Assembly: GCA_964531645.1 (NCBI GenBank)
Contig: CAZHEF010000013.1
Location: 1-59,062, forward strand
DNA length: 59,062 bases
Reading direction: 5' to 3'
DNA from: JBBIMS01 sp964531645
GTDB taxonomy: Bacteria > Acidobacteriota > Aminicenantia > JBFLYD01 > JBBIMS01
The notes under the pieces are model-generated. The model made no database searches, had not been told where the DNA came from, and saw nothing but the letters and a program-made list of their open reading frames with translations. Made by a program: the position numbers and the translations under genes. This document shows positions 16,828-26,639 of this stretch, piece by piece; position 1 is the first letter of the stretch, and each line of letters begins with the position of its first letter.

Positions 16828-17523
16828 TTAATTTAAAAATTCTCTCTTCTCCATTACTCTCAAAATCCTTTCCCTCCTCCTTTTGACAAATCTGCTATTG
16901 GAATGAGGAGAATATTTGAGAGGGTTTGGAAGGATTGAGGCAAGGGATGCTGATTCAAAGGGAGTGAGTTTCGAGGCACTTTTTCCAAAATAGAATTGAG
17001 AAGCTGATTCTGCTCCAAAAATTCCATTCCCCCATTCAGCAATATTTAGATAAATCTCAAGGATTCTTTTCTTGGGAAGGGTTCTTTCCAGTTTTAAAGC
17101 TAAGATTATTTCAAGGAATTTTCTGAAAACTGTTTTTTTGGGGCTTAAGTAAAGATTCTTTGCAACCTGCTGGGAGATTGTGGAGGCTCCCCTTACAAAT
17201 CTTTTTTTCTTCAGATCCTTTTTTATTGACTCTCTTAATTCAACCCAATCTATTCCGTAATGGGAGTAGAATCTATCGTCCTCACTTATTAAAACAGCAT
17301 TTATTAGATGAGGTGAGATTTCGCTAAGGGATTCCCATCTTTGGTTTATAAAATATTTTTTCCCCTTTTTCTGCGCTTCTTTGATTCTGAATTTCATAAG
17401 GGAAGTTATTTTAGGATTATGGTTTTTTAAAGAAGATGGATCGGGGAGAGCGAACCAGAGAATAAAGATGAAAGAAATTAGAAATAGAAAAAAGATAAGG
17501 AAGGAAAGGAAGATTTTTCGCAT
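16828..17523 (-). CDS. mtgA: Monofunctional peptidoglycan glycosyltransferase
   Basis: 231 residues. An N-terminal membrane anchor (about 3-26) is followed by a GT51 domain. The catalytic glutamate is E81 in SEDDRFYSHYGID; RGASTISQQVAKNLYL (111-126) and KKRILEIYLNIAEWG are the further GT51 motifs. It polymerises lipid II into glycan strands and lacks a transpeptidase domain. This stand-alone form is most familiar from Gram-negative bacteria. It lies 5 nt downstream of the biotin-carrier gene. Confidence 0.95.
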   Translation of the reverse strand: MRKIFLSFLIFFLFLISFIFILWFALPDPSSLKNHNPKITSLMKFRIKEAQKKGKKYFINQRWESLSEISPHLINAVLISEDDRFYSHYGIDWVELRESIKKDLKKKRFVRGASTISQQVAKNLYLSPKKTVFRKFLEIILALKLERTLPKKRILEIYLNIAEWGNGIFGAESASQFYFGKSASKLTPFESASLASILPNPLKYSPHSNSRFVKRRRERILRVMEKREFLN

Positions 17524-17528
17524 AAAAA

Positions 17529-18020
17529 TTAGATGCTTTTTATTTCTGCAAGGATTTCGTTACCGTTGACAAGTCTCCCCTCTGAAACACATATTTTGGA
17601 GACGATCCCTTTTATTGGAGATAAAATAACATTTTCCATTTTCATGGATTCAATAACAAGAATGGGTCGGTTTTTATCTATCTCTTCTCCTTCCTTCACA
17701 TGAATTTTTGTCACAGTTCCAGGAAGTGGTGAGGATACAACTCTGTCCCCTTTCTCCTCGTGATAGACTTCTGCCCTTCTTCCTTCCTCCTTTTCAAGGG
17801 TGTAAGTTCTTCCCTTTATGAAGATGTGGAGTTTTGAGCTGTCCTCAGCATAATAAACAGTCAAAACTTTATCTCTAATTCTGAGAAGAAAGGAATTGGG
17901 TGTCAAATTCTCTATTGATGCAGATGCTTCAAAATCAGGCGAAGAGACAGTGAAGGAGTTATCCTTAAATTCAATTTTTAATCTGTGAACCTTTTCGCCA
18001 TCTCTAATTTTTAGCTCCAT
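17529..18020 (-). CDS. Biotin carboxyl carrier protein
   Basis: 163 residues. The C-terminal lipoyl/biotin-attachment domain (about 93-163) holds ESMKMEN with the biotinylated lysine K127. The N-terminal 90 residues resemble the linking domain of acyl-CoA or pyruvate carboxylase alpha chains rather than a short AccB. It lies 3 nt after the biotin carboxylase gene, so the pair looks like a split alpha subunit. No carboxyltransferase gene is in the window, so the substrate (acetyl-, propionyl-CoA or pyruvate) cannot be told. Confidence 0.9.
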   Translation of the reverse strand: MELKIRDGEKVHRLKIEFKDNSFTVSSPDFEASASIENLTPNSFLLRIRDKVLTVYYAEDSSKLHIFIKGRTYTLEKEEGRRAEVYHEEKGDRVVSSPLPGTVTKIHVKEGEEIDKNRPILVIESMKMENVILSPIKGIVSKICVSEGRLVNGNEILAEIKSI

Positions 18021-18023
18021 ATT

Positions 18024-19514
18024 TCAGATGTTCCTCCATGGGCCTATCTCAAGCCAGGGATTGTAGACATATTTTTTTTGATCGGATGTCTTTTTTACTT
18101 TTAAGTTGTTGAATAGAATTACTGCTGATGATACAATTGCTTCAGTTCCAAACTCTTCCTTGGGCTCCTTCCAATCTTTGAAATATCTTTCCACAAAATT
18201 TGTAAATGTGTTTCCATTTTTAAATTCTGGGTGTTCCATGATAGCGATCAGGAATGGAATTGTAGTTTTTATGCCGATTATAACATAATCTTTTAGAGCT
18301 ACTGCTATCCTATTTACTGCTGAGTCTCTGTCTTCTGCCCATACAATTAGCTTTGAAAGGATTGGATCATATAAAGGGGGCACTTCGCAACCTGAGTAAA
18401 TTCCAGAATCGCACCTTATTCCCGCACCAGAAGGTTCCTTTACAAATAAGATTTTCCCGGGAGAGGGCAAAAAGTTATTTTCGGGATCCTCTGCATATAC
18501 TCTGCATTCAATTGCGTGCCCTCTCTGTTTTATGTCACCCTGTTTATATTTGAGTTTTTCTCCCGATGCTATATAGATTTGATTTTTAACAATGTCAACC
18601 CCTGTTACCATCTCTGTAACAGGATGTTCCACCTGAACCCTTGCATTAACCTCAAGGAAGTAGAAATTCTTGTTTTTGTCAAGAAGAAATTCAACTGTTC
18701 CAGCATTGTTATATCCTGCATGTTTTATAACTTTCTTAGCAGTCTCACCCATCCTCTCCCTCAGCTCTTCATCAAGGGCAGGAGACGGGCTCTCCTCAAC
18801 AATCTTTTGGTACCTTCTCTGGACAGAACACTCCCTTTCACAAAGATGGACAACATTCCCATAGTTGTCAGCAAGAACCTGAATTTCAACATGTCTTGGC
18901 TCCTCTATAAACTTCTCAAGATAAACCGAATCATCTCCGAATGCTGATTTCGATTCCCTCATGGAGGACTCAAGGGAAGGAATAAGCTCATCAGGATTTT
19001 TTATAATTCTCATTCCCTTTCCACCTCCTCCTCCAGCAGCTTTTATGAGAACAGGATAGCCAATTTTTTCAGCTTCCTTTTTAAAAAGGTCACAATCCTT
19101 CGATGAGCTTTTCATTCCTGGAATTACAGGGACTCCTGCTTTTTCCATCTCCTTTCTTGATTCTACTTTGTTGCCAAGAAGTCTCATTGCGGTTGGATTT
19201 GGTCCAATAAATATTATTCCTTCATCTTCGCATGCTTTTGCGAATTGCCAGTTCTCAGCAAGGAATCCATAGCCAGGATGGATGGCATTCGCTCCCATCT
19301 TTTTTGCAATTTCTATTATCTTCGGAATATTTAGATAACTCTCAGAAGGTGGGGGAGGTCCAATCTCCCATGCCTCATCGGCCATCTGGATATGAAGGGA
19401 TTTTCTGTCAGCTTCAGAATAAACCGCCACAGATGGGATTCCAAGCTCTCTGCAAGCTCTTATAACTCTTATAGCTATCTCCCCTCTATTTGCAACAAGG
19501 ACTTTTTTTATCAT
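18024..19514 (-). CDS. Biotin carboxylase subunit of an acyl-CoA or pyruvate carboxylase
   Basis: 496 residues. It carboxylates biotin with ATP and bicarbonate. Motifs are VLVANRGEIAIRVIRAC, HPGYGFLAEN, the glycine-rich ATP loop KAAGGGGGKGM, ECSVQRRYQKI and VNARVQVEHPVTE (most relatives have RLQVEHPVTE, a small change). It is about 45 residues longer than AccC of E. coli at the C-terminus, as in acyl-CoA carboxylase alpha chains. It starts an operon with the biotin carrier and mtgA from a leaderless-type promoter. Confidence 0.92.
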   Translation of the reverse strand: MIKKVLVANRGEIAIRVIRACRELGIPSVAVYSEADRKSLHIQMADEAWEIGPPPPSESYLNIPKIIEIAKKMGANAIHPGYGFLAENWQFAKACEDEGIIFIGPNPTAMRLLGNKVESRKEMEKAGVPVIPGMKSSSKDCDLFKKEAEKIGYPVLIKAAGGGGGKGMRIIKNPDELIPSLESSMRESKSAFGDDSVYLEKFIEEPRHVEIQVLADNYGNVVHLCERECSVQRRYQKIVEESPSPALDEELRERMGETAKKVIKHAGYNNAGTVEFLLDKNKNFYFLEVNARVQVEHPVTEMVTGVDIVKNQIYIASGEKLKYKQGDIKQRGHAIECRVYAEDPENNFLPSPGKILFVKEPSGAGIRCDSGIYSGCEVPPLYDPILSKLIVWAEDRDSAVNRIAVALKDYVIIGIKTTIPFLIAIMEHPEFKNGNTFTNFVERYFKDWKEPKEEFGTEAIVSSAVILFNNLKVKKTSDQKKYVYNPWLEIGPWRNI

Positions 19515-19519
19515 AATTA

Positions 19520-19548
19520 ATTATATAAGTTTATATTTTCCGCTTCAA
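19520..19548 (-). promoter_or_regulatory. Promoter of the biotin carboxylase operon, leaderless
   Basis: TTGAAG (19548-19543), 17-nt spacer, perfect TATAAT (19525-19520), then 5 nt to the ATG at 19514. No Shine-Dalgarno sequence between them. Confidence 0.7.
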
Positions 19549-19669
19549 ATAGTTTTATGTTGCAAAAATTTTTATGAGGCTGGGAATGAATTGCTATTCA
19601 CCAGGTTTTCATCTCATGTCTTCCTATCCCCTGTGGGACGAAGGTCTTGGAATGACTTACCTGGACATA

Positions 19670-21288
19670 TTAAATTCCTTTTAACTTTTCCAACGCCAGA
19701 ATAATTTCTGCATTGGGGTCGAACCTAAGTTTCTTCAGTTTGTCAATGGAATCCTCTGGGAAATCAAGAAATTGCTTGTAGGAGACAGCGCCTCTTATAC
19801 CTGAATTTTTTAGTGTAAAAATTAGAACATCACCAAAACAGTTCCCTGCCTGTCCTGAGGGAACTCCAACAAGAGTTGCACCAAGTTTATAGAGCGTAGA
19901 AGTCAATTTATAGCCTGAACTGTATGTCCAGGGTGAACAAATAACAAAAACCTTTTCTGGTAAATAAAATCCGCTAAAATTTTCCACTTCAAAAACTTTC
20001 ATGAAAGTTGGAGTCAATTTAAGCCATTTTTCCATTTCCTTCTCTCTTTCTTTTCTGAAAGCTTCGATCCCTTGGAAATCATTGTCCTCTTTGAAATCAT
20101 AATCGCTTTTTAAAAGGGGGAAGGGTCTCCCCTGATTTATTTTTTCTATGCTATCGTCTTTATACTGACTAAAATAAAGCTCAGAATATTTCTTAATTGA
20201 TATGGATGTTTCTGCAACTTTAAGGGTTTTCTCTTTGCCATAGAGAAAGTACCCAAGAATATAGCTCTTAAGGGAATTGCCTCCACTGTTTTTTCGGATA
20301 TCGATTATAAGTGCTCTACTTCTGGCATTTTTCATTTCTGTGACCATATTTTTAAAAATTTCAGTAGCGGATGGTATTCCTGCTATTGTTTCTTCAAGAC
20401 TTTCAGGAGCTTTTTTGTTGTTATATTTTTCGTAAATTCTTTTTGCATATAGATTAACCCATTCTACACCCATCCCTTTAAAGAATTCGAAATTCTCCCT
20501 GTAACTGAACATCCCATCAATGCGAAGAATGCATATTTTTTTATTAGGGTCAAGAAAGGAGTAGTTGAAGTCAATCCTTTCGACCTATGGCAGGCAATAC
20601 GAGAAGAAAGTTCGAAAGGAGAGGGTAGTTTATCAAGCAATGGGAGTATAATTTCTTTTTCCTTTCCTGAGAGGAGTCTAAAAATTGCTCTAATAGAGTT
20701 TCTTACTTTCCATTCAGGAATAAGAAGTTATAATCCATTTAATATTCCTAAATTGGGACAGAGTTTGGTCAATCTCTGATATTCATTATCCCAGCCTGAA
20801 ATATTTCCTTGCCTTTGGACAATTTCAGAGAAGGGAATTCCTTCTACAGAGACAAGTTTTGCACCAATCAAATGTTTATGTTCCTGATTGTAAACCTTTG
20901 CAACATAAAGAAACTCTTCTACAATGCCGAAATCGAGAGGTATTCCTGGTTTTTCCGTCCTTTGATAGGGGAGTATAATATCTGTGTGTCCGTCTCCTAT
21001 TGATGCAACAAATGGTGATAAAACTTTGTAAAAATCCTTCGTAGTAAGACCTTCTTCTGGTAAGGAAAGAATCAGCTTTTGAAGCCTGCGATGAAATTCA
21101 ATTTTTCCTCCCCCTTTAATGTAAGGGTCTGGATGGCTTGACTCTAAGATGAGAACCAATTGTCTTAAATCTTCCACAAGAAGATTTTTTTTTTCTATCT
21201 TTTTGTCCTGTCCATTAAGGAAAATCGCAAAAAATAAGAAAAATAATATAATTGTAATTTTTTTATATTTATCATTGAAAACCTCCAT
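19670..21288 (-). pseudogene. S41-family peptidase, interrupted
   Basis: Two open pieces belong to one protein. The 5' piece (21288-20728) has a signal peptide and an N-terminal domain with ASIGDGHTDI. It meets an in-frame TAA, but coding sequence goes on in the same frame (LLIPEWKVRNSIR), then shifts frame before RIDFNYSFLDPN leads into the 3' piece (20512-19670). That piece holds the catalytic region with LIIDIRKNSGGNS, TYSSGYKL and GVPSGQAGN. One stop plus one frameshift make it a probable pseudogene. The 5' end also looks disturbed: a good GGAGG site precedes an ATG in another frame across an A7 run. Confidence 0.85.
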
Positions 21289-21407
21289 ATTTTAAAAACG
21301 AGTGATTTTTGAAATGGTTTCCAATATTATAAAAATTGTCTGTTGAATCATCTCAAAGGTTCACTTTTAAATTTTTAAAAAATCTGGTATATTCATTTTT
21401 TGGCAAA

Positions 21408-22697
21408 ATGAATCTATTGATTGTCGGAGCACAATGGGGAGATGAAGGGAAGGGTAAAGTTGTAGACCTTCTTTCTCCAAGATTTGATATAGTCACAAGA
21501 TATCAGGGTGGTCATAATGCAGGTCACACAGTTGTTTACAACAAAAAGAAATTTGTTCTTCATCTTATTCCATCAGGAGTTCTGCACAAAGATAAAATAG
21601 GGATAATAGGAAATGGAGTTGTTTTCAGTCCATCAGCATTTTTAAAAGAACTCCAGGAGCTTGAATCCCATGGACTGAGATTGAAAAACAGAATTTTTAT
21701 AAGTAAAGATGCCCACATGATTTTTCCCTATCATGAAATTCTTGACAGACTTGAGGAGGAGAGAAGAGGTGCTCAAAAAATAGGGACAACATGGAGGGGA
21801 ATAGGTCCCTGCTACGAGGATAAAACTGGAAGAAAAGGAATAAAGGTAGGGGCTCTTCTTTATCCTGAGATGCTTAAAGCACTTATATTTGACAGGGTCG
21901 AAAAAAAGAATTTGATTTTGAAGAATTTCGGACACCTTCCCCTCGAACCTGAAAAGATTTTTGAAGAGTATTCGGTATATGCTGAAATTCTTAAGGATAT
22001 GATAATTGATACCTCCTATTATTTAAATGAGAAAATAAGAGAGGGTAAATCAATTCTTTTTGAGGGAGCTCAGGGAACCCTCCTTGATTTAGACCATGGA
22101 ACCTACCCTTATGTTTCTGCATCAAATCCTACAGCTGGAGGGGTAATTACAGGGCTTGGCATTCCTCCATGTTCAATTCAGAAAGTTCTTGGAGTTTCAA
22201 AGGCTTACACTACAAGGGTCGGAGGTGGTCCATTCCCCACAGAACTCAAGGAAGAGATGGGACAGAAAATAAGGGAGGCTGGTGATGAATATGGAGCAAC
22301 AACAGGAAGACCGAGAAGGTGCGGCTGGCTTGACCTTTTTGCATTGAAATACTCTGGCAGAATAAATGGAATAAACTCCATTGCTCTCATGAAAATTGAT
22401 GTCCTTGACGGTCTTGAAGAGATAAAAGTTTGTATTGGTTATAAATATAAAGGCTCTCTAATGAAATCTTTTCCTACCGAGTGGTGGATTCTTGATAAGG
22501 TTGAGCCTGTTTACAGAAGTTTTAAAGGATGGAGCAAATCCTTGAAAGGCTTGAGAGACTTAAAAGAATTCCCTGATGAGGCAATAGATTATATAAGTTT
22601 TATTGAGGATTATCTGAAAATTGGAGTGGATTTCGTTTCAACTGGAGCTGAAAGGGAAGATACTGTTTTCAAAAATATAAATTTTTTGGAGGAATAA
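21408..22697 (+). CDS. purA: Adenylosuccinate synthetase
   Basis: 429 residues from ATG 21408. It makes adenylosuccinate from IMP, aspartate and GTP, the first step of AMP formation. N-terminal MNLLIVGAQWGDEGKGK is the GTP-binding signature; GGHNAGHTVV, GTTWRGIGPCYEDK, FEGAQGTLLD and TTTGRPRRCGW-like segments follow. The chosen start is the family's usual one; a reading from 21336 would add 24 unrelated residues. folD starts 2 nt downstream, so the two form an operon. Confidence 0.96.
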   Translation: MNLLIVGAQWGDEGKGKVVDLLSPRFDIVTRYQGGHNAGHTVVYNKKKFVLHLIPSGVLHKDKIGIIGNGVVFSPSAFLKELQELESHGLRLKNRIFISKDAHMIFPYHEILDRLEEERRGAQKIGTTWRGIGPCYEDKTGRKGIKVGALLYPEMLKALIFDRVEKKNLILKNFGHLPLEPEKIFEEYSVYAEILKDMIIDTSYYLNEKIREGKSILFEGAQGTLLDLDHGTYPYVSASNPTAGGVITGLGIPPCSIQKVLGVSKAYTTRVGGGPFPTELKEEMGQKIREAGDEYGATTGRPRRCGWLDLFALKYSGRINGINSIALMKIDVLDGLEEIKVCIGYKYKGSLMKSFPTEWWILDKVEPVYRSFKGWSKSLKGLRDLKEFPDEAIDYISFIEDYLKIGVDFVSTGAEREDTVFKNINFLEE

Positions 22698-22699
22698 AA

Positions 22700-23623
22700 A
22701 TGGGTGAATGGCTCAGGGGAGATGTGGTGGCCAATGAGATAAAAGAGAAGATTGGCATTGAAGTTGATGAACTTTATAGGAGAACGGGCAGGGTCCCAGG
22801 GCTTGTTGGTATTCTGATTGGAGAAAACCCATCATCAAAAATTTATTTAAATATAAAATCAAGGGAATGCGAGAAACTGAAGATAAGGTCTGAGATCAAA
22901 AAATTCCCTGCAGATGTTGAAGAGTCTGAGGTTATAAAGGAAATCAAAAGGTTGAATGAAGACGAGAATGTTGATGGAATTCTTGTCCAGTTGCCTATAC
23001 CAAATCATCTTGACTCTTTGAAAATAATAGAGTTAATTTCACCTGCAAAGGATGTTGATGGGTTTCATCCTGAAAATCTTGGCAATCTTTTGCTTGGTAG
23101 AGAGGGATTGAGAGCATGCACACCTTCGGGAGTAATGGAACTTCTAAAAAGGAATTCCATCCCAATAAGAGGGAAAAGAGCAGTGGTTGTTGGAAGAAGT
23201 TTTATTGTTGGTAAGCCAATGGGGATAATGCTTCTCAATGAAGATGCAACCGTCACTTACTGCCATTCAAAAACTGAAAATCTTCCTGAGGTGACTTCAA
23301 GCGCAGATATTTTGATTGTTGCTATGGGAAAACCAAGTTTTATAAAAGAAAATTTTGTTAAAGAGGGAGCGGTTGTTGTGGATGTTGGAGTGAACTCTAT
23401 AACCAGCAAAGAGGAACTTTTAACCCTTTATGGAGAGGATCTCAAAAAAATGAAAGATATTGATGAGAAAGGCTCAACTCTTGTAGGAGATGTTCATCCT
23501 GAAGTAATAAATAGAGCGAGTTATCTCACTCCAGTTCCCGGGGGTGTTGGTCCTCTAACAGTTGCTCTTCTACTTAGCAACACCCTTAAAGCTTTCAAGA
23601 TGAGGATGGAGATTTTGGAGTAG
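22700..23623 (+). CDS. folD: Methylenetetrahydrofolate dehydrogenase/cyclohydrolase
   Basis: 307 residues. It interconverts 5,10-methylene-THF and 10-formyl-THF, the one-carbon donor used by PurN and PurH. Catalytic Y49 and K53 lie in SKIYLNIKSRECEKL; VDGILVQLPIP and the NAD(P)-site VVVGRSFIVGKPM are typical, and TPVPGGVGPLT is near the C-terminus. Its pairing with purA fits a purine/one-carbon operon. The last 29 nt overlap the convergent DUF457 gene. Confidence 0.97.
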   Translation: MGEWLRGDVVANEIKEKIGIEVDELYRRTGRVPGLVGILIGENPSSKIYLNIKSRECEKLKIRSEIKKFPADVEESEVIKEIKRLNEDENVDGILVQLPIPNHLDSLKIIELISPAKDVDGFHPENLGNLLLGREGLRACTPSGVMELLKRNSIPIRGKRAVVVGRSFIVGKPMGIMLLNEDATVTYCHSKTENLPEVTSSADILIVAMGKPSFIKENFVKEGAVVVDVGVNSITSKEELLTLYGEDLKKMKDIDEKGSTLVGDVHPEVINRASYLTPVPGGVGPLTVALLLSNTLKAFKMRMEILE

Positions 23624-24131
23624 TGGATTTTTTCTCTGTTAAAAAATAAACAATTAAAAGTAACGGAAGAAAAATTGTAATTTCAACTATCATTGCCTGG
23701 ATATTGTTTTTTGAAAAAAGGGATTGAAAAGAGGATTTTTCAATTTTTGGAAGAATTCCAATATTAATGGTAAAGGAGGAGAAAGGAGCAAATATTGGAA
23801 CTCCTATGGGAAGTTTTAAGTCCACTGAAAAAATGTCAAGAATTGAGTGAAAAAGGGTAAGGGAAGATAGAAGAAGGCTTAATTTTAAATTCTTTAAAAG
23901 AGCGAGAAGAAAGAGGAAAACTATAATTACAATGAAAATTGAATGGGAGTAAAGTTGATGATATTTCCCTCCTTCCTTAAATCCTAAAAAGAGTATAAGA
24001 GCAAGATCTATGTCGGGGAAAAGGCCGAGAAATAAACCCAGTAAAATTAAAAATTTATTTTTAAAAATTTCCTTTCCCGCAAGTCTCATTATAGACAATG
24101 TGAAGAGTGTGTGTCCAACAGGAGATGGCAT
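23595..24131 (-). CDS. DUF457 / YdjM-like membrane-bound predicted metal hydrolase
   Basis: 178 residues with four to five membrane segments. Family signatures are the N-terminal MPSPVGHTLF, FPDIDLAL and YHQLYSHS with a later HSILDIFSVD; these His and Asp residues probably bind a metal. The function is unknown. Its ATG lies immediately after the murB stop, so the two are an operon, and its 3' end overlaps folD on the other strand. Confidence 0.82.
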   Translation of the reverse strand: MPSPVGHTLFTLSIMRLAGKEIFKNKFLILLGLFLGLFPDIDLALILFLGFKEGGKYHQLYSHSIFIVIIVFLFLLALLKNLKLSLLLSSLTLFHSILDIFSVDLKLPIGVPIFAPFSSFTINIGILPKIEKSSFQSLFSKNNIQAMIVEITIFLPLLLIVYFLTEKKSTTPKSPSSS

Positions 24132-25064
24132 CTAAATTTCCTTTTTAGGTATAAAAATAACTTCCTCTTCAAGCTCAATACCAAATTTTTCTTTTACTGC
24201 AGATTTCACCTTCTCTCCAAGGGAAAGAATTTCAGAGGATTTTGCACCACCAAGATTGATAATAAAATTAGCGTGTTTATCCCAGATTCCAGCCCTTCCC
24301 ATTCTGAATCCTTTTAGCCCTGCTTTTTCAATCAACTCCCCAGCAGGAATCCTGGAGCCATCATCTCTCAAAATATTTTTAAAGAAACTTCCAGCGCAAG
24401 GATAAAGAGGAATCCTTTCTCTTCTTTTCTTCCAGCTCTCTCTAATCCTTGAGAAAATCTCTTTCTTTTTACCTTTTTTCAAATTAAATTTCGCCCTTAG
24501 TATTATATCTCCTCCTTTCTTGAATTGAGAATCTCTGTATCCAAAACTTATCCCTTCTCTTCTGAGAATTTTTCTTTCACCTTTTCCATTTAGAACCTCG
24601 ACTTCCTCTAAACAATCTGAAATTGAATTTCCGTAAGCTCCCGCATTTCCAAATATTGCTCCCCCAACCGTTCCAGGTATTCCATAAAGGGATTCAAGAC
24701 CTTCAAGGGAATGTTCTGCGCACTTTTTAATCAATTTTTTCAATGACGCACCCGATTGAGCCTCAACAACCCCTCCCTTTCTAACTTTTATCCATTCACA
24801 TTTGTTCCTTATAACAAGCCCATCAAAACCTTTGCTGTCAAAGAGGATATTTGAACCACTGCCAATTACAATAAATCTAATTTTTTGTTCCATTGAAATT
24901 TTTACAGCCTCTATCAATTTTTCAATTTTTCTCACAGTTATAAAATATTTTGCTTTTCCTCCAATTTTGAAAGTGGAATACTTTTTAAGAGAGACATTCT
25001 TTCTAAGGCTCAATTTATTTTCTCTGAAAATGTTTTCAATCCTTTCTTTCCCTTTCAATTTCAT
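24132..25064 (-). CDS. murB: UDP-N-acetylenolpyruvoylglucosamine reductase
   Basis: 310 residues. It reduces UDP-GlcNAc-enolpyruvate to UDP-MurNAc with NADPH and FAD. FAD-binding stretches are VIGSGSNIL and YGIPGTVGGAIFGNAGAYG; SFGYRDSQFK and PCAGSFFKN (with the catalytic Ser) follow, and the last helix holds the usual conserved glutamate (ELEEEV). The length and the single GSFFKN loop fit the shorter type II MurB. No other mur gene is adjacent. Confidence 0.95.
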   Translation of the reverse strand: MKLKGKERIENIFRENKLSLRKNVSLKKYSTFKIGGKAKYFITVRKIEKLIEAVKISMEQKIRFIVIGSGSNILFDSKGFDGLVIRNKCEWIKVRKGGVVEAQSGASLKKLIKKCAEHSLEGLESLYGIPGTVGGAIFGNAGAYGNSISDCLEEVEVLNGKGERKILRREGISFGYRDSQFKKGGDIILRAKFNLKKGKKKEIFSRIRESWKKRRERIPLYPCAGSFFKNILRDDGSRIPAGELIEKAGLKGFRMGRAGIWDKHANFIINLGGAKSSEILSLGEKVKSAVKEKFGIELEEEVIFIPKKEI

Positions 25065-25169
25065 AAAGATATATTTTACTTAAAATTGGATAAAAAATAA
25101 AAAGGGGCGATTTGTCAGCTTTTGATAATTCAAGACTTTAAGTGCTCCAAAAAAAGGATTGGCAATTCC

Positions 25170-25198
25170 TTGACAAACCCTGATTGTTCTGATAAAAA
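25170..25198 (+). promoter_or_regulatory. Promoter of the first APC permease, near-leaderless
   Basis: TTGACA (25170-25175), 17-nt spacer, TAAAAA (25193-25198), 8 nt to ATG 25207, no Shine-Dalgarno sequence. GATAAA (25191-25196) with a 15-nt spacer is an alternative -10. Confidence 0.55.
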
Positions 25199-25206
25199 GC
25201 ATTGAT

Positions 25207-26613
25207 ATGAAAGAAGAAAGAGTCGAATTTGTAAAAGGACTCGGAGTATTAGATGCAACAAATATTGTAATAGGTTCTATGATTGGGTCAGGGATATTTA
25301 TTGCACCTTCTATTATGGCTGGCTATGTTCAGACTCCAGGAATTATAGTTCTTCTGTGGCTCATAGGAGGGATACTCACTCTTTTCGGTGCCCTGAGCTT
25401 AGGAGAGTTAGCGTCAGCTTTTCCAAAGGCTGGAGGACAGTACATCTTTCTAAAGGAAGCTTACTCCCCTCTATGGGGGTTCCTTTATGGATGGACACTG
25501 TTTTTTGTTATCCAGAGTGGTTTTATTGCTGCTGTTGTTATAGCTTTTTCTAAGTATCTTGGTGTTTTCTTTCCAATCCTTGGCGAAGAAAGCAAAATTT
25601 TTTCTTTTTTTATAAGAGGTAGAGAATTTTCCCTTTCCAGTGCTCAGATTGTTTCTATTCTATGCATAGTCCTTTTAACATATATAAACATCAGGGGAGT
25701 TAAATTGGGAGCCTTGGTTCAGAATGTCTTTACCCTTTCAAAAGTTGGCGCTGTTGCGCTTCTTATACTATTTGCATTTCTTATAGGAAAAGGAAGTTTT
25801 AGAAATTTCCTCCCTCTTTTAAAACCAAACATTCCTTCAGTTTTAAATCTTTCGCTCTTTGCTGCCCTTGCGGTTGCAATGAGTAAAGCTCTTTTTGCAT
25901 ATGATGCTTGGTATACAGTTACCTTTGTGGCGGAAGAGGTTAAAAATCCTCGCAGAGACACACCTCTTTCAATGTTTCTTGGGACTGGAATAGTTACATT
26001 GCTCTACACCCTTGCAACAATGGCATATCTTTACATAATTCCAGTAGATAGAATGGCTTTAGTGCAAGAAAATAGAATAGCTGCCTCTGTAGCTGAGATT
26101 GTCATGGGAAAGGCGGGTCTTATTTTTGTTACAATTGCAATCCTGATTTCCACTTTTGGATGTGTAAATGGTCTTGTCCTTTCAGGTCCAAGACTTTACT
26201 ATGCCATGTCAAAAGACGGACTTTTCCTCAGGAAAGCCTCTCTACTTCATCAAAATTTTAGAACACCTCATTACTCTCTAATCTATCAAGGAGTATGGTC
26301 TTGTATTCTTACCCTTTCAGGAACATACTCAGATCTCCTTACCTATTCTGCATTTGCTTCCCTTCTTTTCAATGCAATGACTGTGGTCGGTCTTATAATT
26401 ATAAGAATCAGGAAGCCTCAGCTTGAAAGACCCTACAGGGTTTTCTTATATCCTCTTCTTCCTGTTCTTTATATTGCAATTGCATCTTTCTTCATAATCT
26501 ATATAATAATTGGAGATCCCTTAAACTCCTTTAAAGGATTGATACTGATCGCTATAGGAATCCCTGCTTATATTTACTGGCGAAGGAAAGGTCTTTTAGA
26601 AAAAAATAAATAA
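25207..26613 (+). CDS. APC superfamily amino acid permease
   Basis: 468 residues, about 12 membrane segments. The first helix has IVIGSMIGSGIFIAPS, the substrate-binding unwound helix of the APC fold; the sixth has AYDAWYTVTFVAEEVKNPRRD, also diagnostic. It imports or exchanges amino acids; the exact substrate cannot be read from sequence. The second APC gene (26966-28333) is convergent and similar in layout (GSIIGSGIF, YKGWEAATYSAGETKKPERN), suggesting an old duplication or parallel recruitment. Confidence 0.9.
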   Translation: MKEERVEFVKGLGVLDATNIVIGSMIGSGIFIAPSIMAGYVQTPGIIVLLWLIGGILTLFGALSLGELASAFPKAGGQYIFLKEAYSPLWGFLYGWTLFFVIQSGFIAAVVIAFSKYLGVFFPILGEESKIFSFFIRGREFSLSSAQIVSILCIVLLTYINIRGVKLGALVQNVFTLSKVGAVALLILFAFLIGKGSFRNFLPLLKPNIPSVLNLSLFAALAVAMSKALFAYDAWYTVTFVAEEVKNPRRDTPLSMFLGTGIVTLLYTLATMAYLYIIPVDRMALVQENRIAASVAEIVMGKAGLIFVTIAILISTFGCVNGLVLSGPRLYYAMSKDGLFLRKASLLHQNFRTPHYSLIYQGVWSCILTLSGTYSDLLTYSAFASLLFNAMTVVGLIIIRIRKPQLERPYRVFLYPLLPVLYIAIASFFIIYIIIGDPLNSFKGLILIAIGIPAYIYWRRKGLLEKNK

Positions 26614-26639
26614 ACTTTATTGGAAAGTTTAAAAAGGGG

